Shown: positions 21,083 through 29,697 of the stretch, in pieces
Numbering within the stretch: the first letter of the stretch is position 1
How the letters are laid out: every line of letters begins with the position of its first letter
From: an uncultured Rhodobacter sp.
GTDB lineage: Bacteria; Pseudomonadota; Alphaproteobacteria; Rhodobacterales; Rhodobacteraceae
Direction: 5' to 3'
DNA: 64,000 bases
Assembly: GCA_945952585.1 (NCBI GenBank)
Contig: CAMFII010000003.1
Location: forward strand, 186,001-250,000
Made by a program: the position numbers and the translations under genes
Notes under the pieces: generated by a model
Database searches by the model: none
Seen by the model: the letters and a program-made list of their open reading frames with translations, nothing else
What the model was told of the DNA's origin: nothing

Positions 21083-21868
21083 TCAGGCCGGCTTCTGCGC
21101 CTTCAGATGCGTCGGGCAATGCTCACCGGCCTCGAGCACGGGAACCATCCTTTCCCAGATCTCGACATTGTGCGCGACGAAATCCGCACCCAGTTCGCGG
21201 GCGACCTCGGCGCCGAGCGGCCCTCTCAGGCGGTCCAACTCGGCCTTCGCGACCTCGCGATACCAGGCATTTCGGCTGACGATCGCGATCTGCTCGAATC
21301 CGGCCTTGCGCATGGCATCCCCATAGCGGGCGGGCGAGGCCATGCCGAAATCCAGCCCTTCGGCGGCGATATAGGCCGCCATCGCCGGGCTGGGCGTCCC
21401 ATCATGGCCGATCAGCCAGTCCGAGGCTATGAACCAGCCGCCCGGCCTGAGCACGCGGAAGACCTCGCGCATCAGGGCGTGCTTGTCGGGAATATGGACG
21501 ATGGAATCCTTGGAAAAGACGATGTCGAAAGTGTCCGGCGGAAACGGCAGTGGGCCCGGAACGACCTTCACCAGCCCAATGCGTTCGCCCAGCCCGCGCC
21601 GTTCGACCAGTTGGCGGGCATGTCCGATTACGCCATCCTCGACATCGATGCCGGTGACGTAGCCGGCACCGTGGGCTTCGACCAGCGCGACGTCGATGCC
21701 ACCGGCGCCGCAGCCGATATCGAGCACAGACTTGCCCGCGACATCACTGCCCGCCACCAGCCGAGCCACCTCGTCCCGCCCGCCGGGAGACAGGAAGCCT
21801 TCGCCCCAGATCGCCGCGAGGATGCGGACCAGCTTGTCGCTGTAAAGCTCTTCCTCGTGCTCAGCCAT
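21083..21868 (-). CDS. Class I SAM-dependent methyltransferase, last gene of the amine operon
   Basis: 261 residues. Motif I is SVLDIGCGAGGIDVAL, followed by GIDVEDGVIGHARQL, FDIVFSKDSIVHIPDKHALMREVFRVLRPGGWFIASDW. The SKDSIVHIPDK segment resembles small-molecule N-methyltransferases of the phosphoethanolamine/sarcosine type, but this is weak evidence for substrate. I chose the ATG at 21868 over one 24 bp upstream. It overlaps the amidohydrolase by 8 bp and so is translationally coupled to it. A methyl-adding enzyme in an operon otherwise built for demethylation is unusual; it might act in a side reaction or on a related amine. Confidence 0.8.
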   Translation of the reverse strand: MAEHEEELYSDKLVRILAAIWGEGFLSPGGRDEVARLVAGSDVAGKSVLDIGCGAGGIDVALVEAHGAGYVTGIDVEDGVIGHARQLVERRGLGERIGLVKVVPGPLPFPPDTFDIVFSKDSIVHIPDKHALMREVFRVLRPGGWFIASDWLIGHDGTPSPAMAAYIAAEGLDFGMASPARYGDAMRKAGFEQIAIVSRNAWYREVAKAELDRLRGPLGAEVARELGADFVAHNVEIWERMVPVLEAGEHCPTHLKAQKPA

Positions 21869-23495
21869 CGAATCCCCCGTCCCGCCAGACATCGCGCCCC
21901 TTGAAGAGCGTCAGCAGGACCTTGGTCGCCGAAATCTCGTCCGGCGCGCAAGCAAAGATGTCCCGATCCAGCACGATGAGGTCGGCCGAGAACCCCGGCA
22001 AGAGGCGCCCGGTGCAATCGCCCCGCCAGCAGGCGGTCGCAGCATGGGCGGTATAGCCCAGTACGGCCTCCTCCACTGTGAGGCGCTCCTGCGGCAGGAA
22101 CGGTTCTTTCGGGCCCTCGTCGCGCCGTGCCTGCCGGGTTACCGCCGTCTCGATGATCTCGAAGGGGTTCAGGGTCGACACCGGCCAGTCAGAGGACAGG
22201 CACCAGTCGGCCCCTTCGTCCAGCATCCGGCGATAGGCATAGACTTCGGCCCGGCGCCCGGGGCCGATCATGTCCAGCGCGATGTCGGGGATCGTCGGGC
22301 TCAGTTGGGCCCAGAGCGTCTGGATATTCGCCATCGCCCCCACCCGTGCGATGCGGGCAAAGTCGGCGGGATCGACCAGTTGCAGGTGGGTCAACTGGTG
22401 ACAGGCAGGCCAGCGGCCATTGGCGGCAACCGCAGCCTCGAGCCCTTCGATCGCGGTCCGGGCGGCGGCATCGCCGATGACATGGACGTGGATCTGGAAC
22501 CGCGCCGCATCCAGCGCGACCATCAGCGCCTTGGTCTGTTCGGGAGTGAACATGGTCGGGCAGTTTCCGCCCGGCGGATCGGCATAGGGGGCCAGAAGCG
22601 CGGCGGTGCGGTTCTCGAACACGCCATCCATGAAGAACTTGGCCGATTGCACCCAGAAATCCGGCCCGGGATGGGCGGCGCGCATCGCGCTCAGACGAGC
22701 AACGGCTTCCTCGGGCGTGTCGTGTTCCTTGACCAGAGCCGCGCCTGACACCCGCAGGGTCAGTTCACCGCGTACGGCGGCGGTGCCGTAGATGCGGGTT
22801 TCGAGATCGGTTACCCTTGGGTCGATGACGCCGGTAATTCCGTGACGGTTGGCATGGGCCTGCCCGGCACGCAGGCCGTCGAGATAGTTCTCGTCGGTCA
22901 GTTGCGGCAACCGATCCAGCGCCCAGGCGATTGCATCCTCGTGCAGCATCCCCGTGGGTTCGCCTGACCCATCTGTCACGAAATGCCCGTTCACCGGATC
23001 TGGCGTGCCCTTGGTGATCCCGGCGAGTTCGAGCGCCCGCGAATTCAGGCAGGCATTGTGGAAGGAGCTGTCGTAAATCAGCGCGGGCCGGTCCGATACG
23101 ACGGCGTCGATGACATGGCGCGTCAGGTTGTGATCGCCGAAATGGCCCGGTTGCCAGCCGGCGCCGATGACCAGCGGCAGATTCTTGGCGTTAAGGGCAT
23201 GGGTGGAAATGGCCGACTGGAGGTCGCCAATGCTGGCGGCCTCGTAGAGGGGGGCCGCGGTCGCAAGGTCGGTGCCGCCTGAAAGAAGATGGATATGCGG
23301 ATCCTGAAAACCCGGCAGCACGAGCCGCCCACCCGCGTCGAGACGCTTCGCACCGGGATCCGCCAGGGCAAGGACCTCGGCTTCGCGGCCGAGCGCAACG
23401 ATCCGCTCGCCGCGGATCAGCAGGGCTTCGGCCGTCGGTCGCGCGACATCCATCGTCCGGATGCGGGCGTTGAGAACAAGAAGGTCAGTGCTCAT
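21861..23495 (-). CDS. YtcJ-type metal-dependent amidohydrolase
   Basis: 544 residues, the length of YtcJ/NfdA (amidohydrolase_3) enzymes. The TIM-barrel core shows the first metal motif PGFQDPHIHLLSGG (His-x-His), later HVHVIGDAA and THLQLVDPADF histidines, and the C-terminal SSDWPVSTLNPFE aspartate. The composite beta domain (NARIRTMD, ALLIRGERIVALG, GFSADLIVLDRD) flanks it. Relatives hydrolyse exocyclic amide or N-formyl bonds on varied small molecules; the substrate here is unknown. It overlaps the cupin gene by 4 bp and the methyltransferase by 8 bp. It may release an amine or formyl group in the operon's pathway. Confidence 0.87.
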   Translation of the reverse strand: MSTDLLVLNARIRTMDVARPTAEALLIRGERIVALGREAEVLALADPGAKRLDAGGRLVLPGFQDPHIHLLSGGTDLATAAPLYEAASIGDLQSAISTHALNAKNLPLVIGAGWQPGHFGDHNLTRHVIDAVVSDRPALIYDSSFHNACLNSRALELAGITKGTPDPVNGHFVTDGSGEPTGMLHEDAIAWALDRLPQLTDENYLDGLRAGQAHANRHGITGVIDPRVTDLETRIYGTAAVRGELTLRVSGAALVKEHDTPEEAVARLSAMRAAHPGPDFWVQSAKFFMDGVFENRTAALLAPYADPPGGNCPTMFTPEQTKALMVALDAARFQIHVHVIGDAAARTAIEGLEAAVAANGRWPACHQLTHLQLVDPADFARIARVGAMANIQTLWAQLSPTIPDIALDMIGPGRRAEVYAYRRMLDEGADWCLSSDWPVSTLNPFEIIETAVTRQARRDEGPKEPFLPQERLTVEEAVLGYTAHAATACWRGDCTGRLLPGFSADLIVLDRDIFACAPDEISATKVLLTLFKGRDVWRDGGFDG

Positions 23496-24379
23496 TCGAT
23501 GCTTCCCGAAGGCGAAATGCGCAGGGCCTCCAGCCTTGACCAGTCGTCTGCAGGCAGGACTGCGGCAGGTTCCATGACGTCGCGGGTCCAGCCGAAGATG
23601 CAGAGGAAAGGCACCGGGCCGACCTTGGTCAGATGCGGGGCGAAAGGATCGTTCCAGACCGGTTCATGCGCGCGTTTGACGACCAATGGCGTGCCCGGAC
23701 CGAAGCGCCAGCCATGTGGGCCGGTGAGTGGCGCGTAAAGCTCCGGCGCGGCATGGTTATGGTCGCGGTACAGCACATGCGGCGCAATCAGGAACAGGCC
23801 GATGTCGAAATCCTCGGCGGGAACTGGCGCCTCCTGACCGACGAGGCTGGCGAAGGCGTGGCCCTTGCGGAAATCCTCGCCGATCTGGTCCGGAGGATAG
23901 GAGTCGTAGGTGATCCACTGAAGAAGTGGCGCTGCGGCGGCAATTGCTGCGGCAAGCGCAGGGTGGGTTTGGGCCACTTGCGCCAGCGCAAGCTCGAGTT
24001 GGGCAGTCACGACCGCGTTTGCGTGTGGGGGCGAAAGTCTGACTGGGTTGCTGCGCGCCCGGGCCAGCCCCGTGCGCAATTCCCCGACCCCGGGGCAGGC
24101 TAGCCCGGACAAATAGAGATCCACTTCGTCCAGCAGGGCCCAGAAGGTTGCCTCGGGCGACGGGGCGGTCGGTGGCGGCAGGTCGCCGGCAAGACCGCGT
24201 TCGTTCAGCAAGACCATAGGATCCTCTCCATCACGGGGCGAGCAGATACGGAAAACCTCCAGCGCCTCGGGCGAAAGTCGGCCGGCGCGATTAAGCTGCA
24301 TCGCCGCGGCATAGCGCAGGCGGCCGGACCCCGGCACGCCCGGCGCCATTGTCAGCTGTGCAAGGAGGGTATCAGTCAT
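23492..24379 (-). CDS. Cupin of the DMSP-lyase (DddQ/DddL, DDDQL) superfamily
   Basis: 295 residues. The N-terminal about 170 are helical. The C-terminal cupin carries H207-x-H209-x3-E213-x-Y215 in DHNHAAPELYAPLTG, and a second motif with H249 in FAPHLTKVGPVPFLCIFGW. This His/His/Glu/Tyr spacing, plus the downstream His, is the metal and catalytic-Tyr arrangement of cupin DMSP lyases, which cleave dimethylsulfoniopropionate to acrylate and dimethyl sulfide. Many relatives do not act on DMSP, so I assign superfamily only. It lies 3 bp after the last permease gene and overlaps the amidohydrolase by 4 bp. A beta-elimination or isomerisation on an onium compound would fit the setting. Confidence 0.72.
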   Translation of the reverse strand: MTDTLLAQLTMAPGVPGSGRLRYAAAMQLNRAGRLSPEALEVFRICSPRDGEDPMVLLNERGLAGDLPPPTAPSPEATFWALLDEVDLYLSGLACPGVGELRTGLARARSNPVRLSPPHANAVVTAQLELALAQVAQTHPALAAAIAAAAPLLQWITYDSYPPDQIGEDFRKGHAFASLVGQEAPVPAEDFDIGLFLIAPHVLYRDHNHAAPELYAPLTGPHGWRFGPGTPLVVKRAHEPVWNDPFAPHLTKVGPVPFLCIFGWTRDVMEPAAVLPADDWSRLEALRISPSGSIE

Positions 24380-24382
24380 CCT

Positions 24383-25222
24383 TTACTCGTTGGCGCGATA
24401 CGCCAGTCGGATATCCGCGTCGCGGCGCTTCTCGGCGCGGGACATGACGATGCCGGCAATGATGACGCCCAGCCCAACGATGCAGACGATGATCGTGGCG
24501 AGTGCGTTGATGTCCGGTGTCACGCCAAGCTTGACCTTCGACCAGATCAGCAGCGGCAGGGTCGTATTGCCCGGCCCGGTGGTGAAGTTGGTGATGACCA
24601 CGTCATCCAGCGAGATGGTGAAGGCCAGCAGCCAGCCAGACAGGATTGCAGGGCTGATGATCGGCAGGGTGATGTCCTTCATCACCTGCCATGGCTTCGA
24701 TCCAAGGTCCATCGCTGCCTCCTCGATCGACTGATCGGCGGCGATCAGGCGCGAACTCACGATCGTGGCGACGAAGGTCATCGAAAACGTGATGTGGGCG
24801 ATCGTGACGGTTGTGAACCCCCGGCTTGCCGGCCAGCCGATCCACTGGCCCATCAGGATGAACAGCATCAGCGACGAGATGCCGGTGATCACCTCGGGCA
24901 TGATGAGCGGGGCTGTGATCAGGCCCGAGAAAAGCACGCGCCCGCGGAATTTCTTGAACCGCGCCAGAGCGATGCCGGCCATCGTGCCAAGAATTGTTGC
25001 GCACGTGGCGGACAGAAGCGCGATCTGAAGTGAAAGGATCGCCGCGCTGATCACCTGCTTGTTGCTGAACAGCGTGACGTACCACTTGGTCGAGAATCCG
25101 CCCCAGACCGTCGCCAAGCGCGAGGCATTGAAGGAATAGACGATCATCGACAGGATCGGGATGTAGAAGAATGCGAACCCGAAGCAGAGCACGGTGATAA
25201 GGAAGACCGGGCGGCGGTTCAT
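24383..25222 (-). CDS. ABC transporter permease, PotI/PotC type
   Basis: 279 residues with six predicted membrane helices, the first being FLITVLCFGFAFFYIPILSMIVYSF. The EAA loop is in the form EEAAMDLGSKPWQVMKDITLPIISPAILSG, and the typical PotC/I motif SLDDVVITNFTTGPG follows. It forms the inner-membrane channel with the partner permease encoded just upstream (4-bp overlap). PotI-type systems import putrescine, spermidine or other small cationic and zwitterionic amines; the cargo is judged from the neighbouring catabolic genes, not from this sequence. Confidence 0.9.
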   Translation of the reverse strand: MNRRPVFLITVLCFGFAFFYIPILSMIVYSFNASRLATVWGGFSTKWYVTLFSNKQVISAAILSLQIALLSATCATILGTMAGIALARFKKFRGRVLFSGLITAPLIMPEVITGISSLMLFILMGQWIGWPASRGFTTVTIAHITFSMTFVATIVSSRLIAADQSIEEAAMDLGSKPWQVMKDITLPIISPAILSGWLLAFTISLDDVVITNFTTGPGNTTLPLLIWSKVKLGVTPDINALATIIVCIVGLGVIIAGIVMSRAEKRRDADIRLAYRANE

Positions 25223-26175
25223 GGCTCGTCCTTCATCCGTTCTTGGGCCTTTGCGTCGAAATGCGTGTAAAGCATCATCGGCACGACCAGCAGGAGAAGC
25301 AGGGCGACCGCGACGGATGATGCCATCGGCCAGTCGCGCGCACTGGCGAATTCATCCGAAATCACCCGACCGATCATCGGCTGCGAGGAATTGCCCACGA
25401 GCGACGGGATGATCAGCTCACCCGCGGCAGGGATGAAAACCAGCAGCCCGCCCGCGATGATGCCCGGGATCGACAGCGGCAGCGTCACGTCAAGGAAGAC
25501 CTGGAACGGCCGCGAGCCAAGGTCCATCGCCGCCTCGTCCAGCGTCTGGTCCAGTTTTTCCAGATTGGCGAAGAGCGGCAGGATCATGAAGGGCAGGTAG
25601 GAATAGACCATGACAAGCACGACGGCGAAGTTCGTGTTCATCATCGGGATCGACCGGAGCGCCCAGTCGGTGGGCACCACCCAGTTCCAGATCGAGGTCA
25701 GACCACGATTGAACCAGCTGTTGTTGCTCATCAGGCCCATCCACGCATAGACGCGCAGAAGGAACGAGGTCCAGAACGGCAGGATGACCAGCATCAGAAG
25801 GATGTTCCGCCATGCTCGCGACACCCGGGTCAGGCCAAGGGCCATCGGATAGCCGATGAGAAGGCACAGCATCGTGGCCACCAGCGCGTTGACCACCGAG
25901 GTCAGGAAGGCGCGGATGTAGAGACTGTCCTGGAACAGCCGCTTGTAGCCATCGAGGTTGACCAACGGATGTTCGCCCCCGAACGAAAACGGCGGGGCTG
26001 TTGGCGTCCTGGTCGCGAAGCTCATGGCAACGACGATGATGAAGGACAGGAAGAAGAACACCAGCAACCAGATGTAGGGCGTGGCGATGATGACATCTGA
26101 CCAGCCCCGGCGGTTGAACCAGTTGGCCAGTCCCTTGCGCTGTGGCGGCGCGTCGGTCTGTTCGATCACTGCCAT
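25219..26175 (-). CDS. ABC transporter permease, PotH/PotB type
   Basis: 318 residues. After a 25-residue cytoplasmic leader come six membrane helices, the first being IATPYIWLLVFFFLSFIIVVAMSF. The EAA loop reads DEAAMDLGSRPFQVFLDVTLPLSIPGIIAGGLLVF, followed by IPAAGELIIPSLVG, a PotH hallmark. It starts 3 bp after the ATPase gene and overlaps the second permease by 4 bp, so the transporter subunits should be made in balance. Confidence 0.9.
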   Translation of the reverse strand: MAVIEQTDAPPQRKGLANWFNRRGWSDVIIATPYIWLLVFFFLSFIIVVAMSFATRTPTAPPFSFGGEHPLVNLDGYKRLFQDSLYIRAFLTSVVNALVATMLCLLIGYPMALGLTRVSRAWRNILLMLVILPFWTSFLLRVYAWMGLMSNNSWFNRGLTSIWNWVVPTDWALRSIPMMNTNFAVVLVMVYSYLPFMILPLFANLEKLDQTLDEAAMDLGSRPFQVFLDVTLPLSIPGIIAGGLLVFIPAAGELIIPSLVGNSSQPMIGRVISDEFASARDWPMASSVAVALLLLLVVPMMLYTHFDAKAQERMKDEP

Positions 26176-26178
26176 GGG

Positions 26179-27324
26179 CTAGTCCCGCAGCAGGATGGCA
26201 GAGGTTGGATCGAAGCTCAGCCAGACCTGATCTTCCCAGTCAGCCACGCGCTCGTCCTCGCCGACGCGGCGGGCGTTGACCGAGTTCACGGTGACGATCT
26301 GTCCGTCCGGCAAGGCAATGCGGTAAAGCGAGTCCTTGCCAAGGTAGCCGAGACCCGACACCACTCCGCTGAAGGCGTTCGGGTCATCGGGCCGTTCGCG
26401 GCCAAGCAGGATCTTCTCGGGGCGCAGGGCAAGCGTGACCTTTTCGCCCACGGAAAGCCCCGGCACGCTGCGCCCGACCTTTATCCCTCCCATGGCAGGC
26501 ACATCCAGCAGGGCGTTCTGTCCTTCGATCTTGCGGACGGTCGCCTCGAAGGTCGTGATCGACCCGATGAAGCCGGCGACGAAACGGCTGTTCGGGTATT
26601 CGTAGACATCGTTCGGCGTACCGATCTGCCGCACCTGGCCCTTGTCCATGACCGCGATCCGGTCCGACAGGGTCATCGCCTCTTCCTGGTCGTGCGTCAC
26701 GACAACAAAGGTTACACCGGTTTGCGACTGAATGTTCATCAATTCGAACTGCGTGTGTTCGCGCAGTTTCTTGTCGAGCGCCGCGAGCGGCTCATCCAGA
26801 AGCAGAAGTTTCGGCGCCCTGGCAAGGGCACGGGCCAGGGCGACGCGCTGCCGCTGGCCACCCGAGATCTGGTGCGGCTTTCGGTGGGCGAACTGGGTCA
26901 GTTGCACCAGGTCCAGCATCTCGCGCACGCGATCCTTGCGCTGTGCGTCGGTCATCTTTTCATGCTTGAGCCCGTAGGCCACGTTGCGCTCGACCGTCAT
27001 GTGCGGGAAGAGCGCGTAGGACTGGAACATCATGTTGACAGGGCGGTCGTAGGGGGCCACGCCCGTCATGTCTTGCCCGTCGAGCCAGATGCGGCCGGCA
27101 GAGGGATCCTCGAAGCCGGCCAGCATCCGCAGGAGCGTGGTCTTGCCACAGCCGGAGCCGCCCAGAAGGCCGAAGATTTCGCCCTTGCGGATCGATAGCG
27201 AGACATTGTCCACGGCAACGAAGCTGCCGAACCGCTTGGTCACTCCCTCGATGCGAACGAAGGGGTCCGCGCCGGCCGCATCAGCAGGCGCGGTCACGGG
27301 AGTCGGGCTTTGCATCTGCATCAT
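26179..27324 (-). CDS. ABC transporter ATP-binding protein, PotG/PotA type
   Basis: 381 residues. Walker A is LLGGSGCGKTTLL, the Q-loop is MMFQSYALFP, and the ABC signature is HQISGGQRQRVALARALA. Walker B is LLLLDEPLAALDKKLRE, and the H-loop is VTHDQEEAM. The last about 110 residues form the TOBE/regulatory domain typical of Pot-family ATPases. It energises the importer with the adjacent permeases. The ATG at 27324 is followed by a second ATG; either could be used. It lies 8 bp after the binding-protein gene. Confidence 0.92.
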   Translation of the reverse strand: MMQMQSPTPVTAPADAAGADPFVRIEGVTKRFGSFVAVDNVSLSIRKGEIFGLLGGSGCGKTTLLRMLAGFEDPSAGRIWLDGQDMTGVAPYDRPVNMMFQSYALFPHMTVERNVAYGLKHEKMTDAQRKDRVREMLDLVQLTQFAHRKPHQISGGQRQRVALARALARAPKLLLLDEPLAALDKKLREHTQFELMNIQSQTGVTFVVVTHDQEEAMTLSDRIAVMDKGQVRQIGTPNDVYEYPNSRFVAGFIGSITTFEATVRKIEGQNALLDVPAMGGIKVGRSVPGLSVGEKVTLALRPEKILLGRERPDDPNAFSGVVSGLGYLGKDSLYRIALPDGQIVTVNSVNARRVGEDERVADWEDQVWLSFDPTSAILLRD

Positions 27325-27332
27325 TCACCCGA

Positions 27333-28433
27333 TCATTCGGTCTTGATCGCCGTCCAGGCCCGCGTGATCGCACGGTCCTGCTCCTCGTTCAGCGGCTTCG
27401 GGGCCCAGAGGCGCTTGATCGTCTCTTCGTCGGGATAGACTGCCGGGTCGTTCAGGATCGCTGGATCGACGAAGGGTTTCGATGCGAGATTCGCGTTGGC
27501 GTAGGCCGTGTAGTTGGTGCAGGCCGCGATCACCTCGGGCTGCAGCAGGAAGTCGAGGAAAGCATAGGCGTTGTCGACGTTCGGCGCGTCCGACGGAATG
27601 GACATCACGTCGATCCAGGCTGGCGCCCCGGTCTTGGGCACGAAATAGGCCAGGTTCATCTGAACCCCGGCTTCCGCGGCGCGCGACTTGGCGACTGCAT
27701 AATCCCCCGACCAGTTGTTGATGACGCACAGTTCGCCATTGGGAATGGCGTTCAGGTAGTTCTGGTTGTCGAAGGTGCGGATGTATTGGCGGATCGGCTT
27801 GAACGCCTCGACCACCTTGTCATAGTCGGCGACATTCGTCGTATCGCCGTCCAGGCCGAGATAGCGCAACACCATCAGCATGATGTCGGTGGGGCTGTCC
27901 AGGAGCGAGATCCCGCAGTCCGCAAGCTTTGCCGCGTTTTCCGGCTTGAACACGAGATCCATGCTCTGGAGGTCGGCGTCGGGAATGCGCTCTTTCACCA
28001 TGTCGACGTTGTAGGTGAACCCAACCGAGCCCCACATATAGGGAATTGAGTGCTCCGAGCCCGGATCCCAGCCCTCGACGATGCGCAGGATTTCCGGATC
28101 GAGGTTCTTCCAGTTGGGCAATTTCGATTTATCGAGCTTGGTATAGACGCCAGCCTTGATCATCTGGGGCTGCGACATCCCGGCGGTGAAGGCCACATCA
28201 TAACCCGTGCCTCCCGCCAGCATCTTCGCCTGCATCTCTTCGGCGGAGGAGTAGGTGTCGTAGACCACGCCGATTCCTGTGGCAGCTTCGAAATCGGCAA
28301 GGGTGGTTTCGCCGATATAGTCAGCCCAGTTGTAGACATTGACGCTCCCGGCCTGCGCCCAGGAGGGGCGGACGTAGGGCAGCGCAAGTGCGCCGCCCAG
28401 GGCGGTGATGGCCCGACGTCTGTTGAGTTTCAT
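27333..28433 (-). CDS. Periplasmic substrate-binding protein, PotF/PotD type
   Basis: 366 residues. The N-terminus has a twin-arginine-like NRRRAITALGGALALPYV followed by a cleavage-type SWAQA, so export may be by Tat. The mature start VNVYNWADYIGETTLADFEAATGI is diagnostic of the PotD/PotF polyamine group. MWGSVGFTYN and NNWSGDYAVA are family segments. Ligand specificity cannot be assigned: members bind putrescine, spermidine and other organic cations. A GGGGAGAAA site stands 8 nt before the ATG at 28433. It follows the Rieske gene by 54 bp, the largest gap in the operon, which contains a GC hairpin. Confidence 0.9.
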   Translation of the reverse strand: MKLNRRRAITALGGALALPYVRPSWAQAGSVNVYNWADYIGETTLADFEAATGIGVVYDTYSSAEEMQAKMLAGGTGYDVAFTAGMSQPQMIKAGVYTKLDKSKLPNWKNLDPEILRIVEGWDPGSEHSIPYMWGSVGFTYNVDMVKERIPDADLQSMDLVFKPENAAKLADCGISLLDSPTDIMLMVLRYLGLDGDTTNVADYDKVVEAFKPIRQYIRTFDNQNYLNAIPNGELCVINNWSGDYAVAKSRAAEAGVQMNLAYFVPKTGAPAWIDVMSIPSDAPNVDNAYAFLDFLLQPEVIAACTNYTAYANANLASKPFVDPAILNDPAVYPDEETIKRLWAPKPLNEEQDRAITRAWTAIKTE

Positions 28434-28456
28434 CGCATTTCTCCCCGTTGCGCCTT

Positions 28457-28473
28457 GGCCGGGTATCCCGGCC
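28457..28473 (-). repeat. GC hairpin between Rieske and binding-protein genes
   Basis: A perfect 7-bp stem (28457-28463 with 28467-28473) and a 3-nt loop, without a following U-run. A second, AT-rich inverted repeat (CTTAAC and GTTAAG, 28481-28497) overlaps the Rieske stop codon. This could protect a processed mRNA end or lower read-through, giving the catabolic and transport halves different levels. Confidence 0.45.
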
Positions 28474-28487
28474 CGACTTTCTTAACG

Positions 28488-29696
28488 TTATGTTAAGCGC
28501 GGTGTTGCGGCTTCGCCAAGCAATTCCTCGTTAAGTGACGCGACGCGATCTTCCGGAACCTTGTCGCGATGCTCGAGGACGGGCAGCAACCTGCGCAGGT
28601 TGTCATGATGATTCCGGACGCCGAATTCGAGGTCCGACAGGTGGAAGTCGTCGAAGGCGGTCGACATCATCGACTCATCGGACCAGATCGAAAGCTGCTG
28701 ATCCTCGGCGGACGTCTCGCGGTCGATCCGATAGGCCAGATAGCGTGCGATCCGCTGCTGGCGCGATTCATTCGGCCGTCGATAGATGCGGCCGGTCAAC
28801 CGTGTTTCCCTCGGGCCAGTCGGCAAGTCGTGGTAGAACTGCACGCTCTCTGGCGTGAAGATGAAAACGGCGTTGGGGAAGACGCCGTAGTAGTTCCACG
28901 CCTTGCGCAACCTCTCGGGTAGCCAGTCCTGGGTAGGTGAGATCTTCACATAGTTCCGAACCGACCAGAGGCGACCGGGTGCGTCGCCATAGGTCGCGTA
29001 GGAGCTCGCCAGACCGTTGGCGTGAACCACATCGCGATAGGTTCGCCCGTACAGATCCTGAAGGCCGGGATGGGCCATGGCGACGTGGTAGCCTTCGTTG
29101 TCAACGTCGCGGACCGATTTCCAGTTGACCGGCAGCACCGTTTCCCAGCCGGCCTGGGCGACCGGCAGCAGTTCTTCGGCGCGGAAATCGGCAAAGTCCT
29201 GGTCGTAGTCGGCAAGGTATTCGGCCACTGAGGGTTGGGGGCCGGGCAGGAAGCGCAGGAAGATGAAGCCGTGCCAGACCTCCATCTCGATCGGCTTGAG
29301 GGCGAACTTAGAGCGGTCCATGTCGCCGAAAGTCTCGGGCCGGGCCGCTCCGCGCAGGGTGCCGTCCAGATTGTAGACCCAGCCGTGGAAGGGACAGACC
29401 AATGCGCCCTTGCAATGGCCCTGCATGCCATCGACCACGCGCGCCCCACGGTGGCGGCAGAGGTTGTGGAAGGCGCGCACGACAGCATCGCGGCCCCGCA
29501 TGATGATGGCCCGCTCGCCCAGCAGGTCGAAGGCGAACCAGTCGCCCGGCGCCGGTATGTCGTTGACATGGCCAACCAGCTGCCAGTGGTTCAGGAAAAC
29601 ATGCATCCGTTCGAGCTCGAACAGGGCGGGCGAGCTGTAGGCCCAGCCAGGCAAGCCACGACGATCCCAGTCGTTGGGAATGCTGCGCACGTTCAT
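28488..29696 (-). CDS. Rieske non-heme iron oxygenase, alpha subunit (second copy in operon)
   Basis: 402 residues. The Rieske [2Fe-2S] ligands are C80-x-H82 (CRHRG) and C101-x2-H104 (CPFHGW). The catalytic domain has DVDNEGYHVAMAHPGL, giving the bridging Asp and two iron-binding His; the third, acidic ligand lies further on. This family hydroxylates aromatic rings or N-methyl groups, the latter releasing formaldehyde. It is only distantly like its neighbour at 29698-30831. No reductase or ferredoxin gene is in the window, so electrons must come from elsewhere. GGAGG precedes the ATG, one base after the preceding gene ends. Confidence 0.88.
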   Translation of the reverse strand: MNVRSIPNDWDRRGLPGWAYSSPALFELERMHVFLNHWQLVGHVNDIPAPGDWFAFDLLGERAIIMRGRDAVVRAFHNLCRHRGARVVDGMQGHCKGALVCPFHGWVYNLDGTLRGAARPETFGDMDRSKFALKPIEMEVWHGFIFLRFLPGPQPSVAEYLADYDQDFADFRAEELLPVAQAGWETVLPVNWKSVRDVDNEGYHVAMAHPGLQDLYGRTYRDVVHANGLASSYATYGDAPGRLWSVRNYVKISPTQDWLPERLRKAWNYYGVFPNAVFIFTPESVQFYHDLPTGPRETRLTGRIYRRPNESRQQRIARYLAYRIDRETSAEDQQLSIWSDESMMSTAFDDFHLSDLEFGVRNHHDNLRRLLPVLEHRDKVPEDRVASLNEELLGEAATPRLT

Positions 29697-29697
29697 C

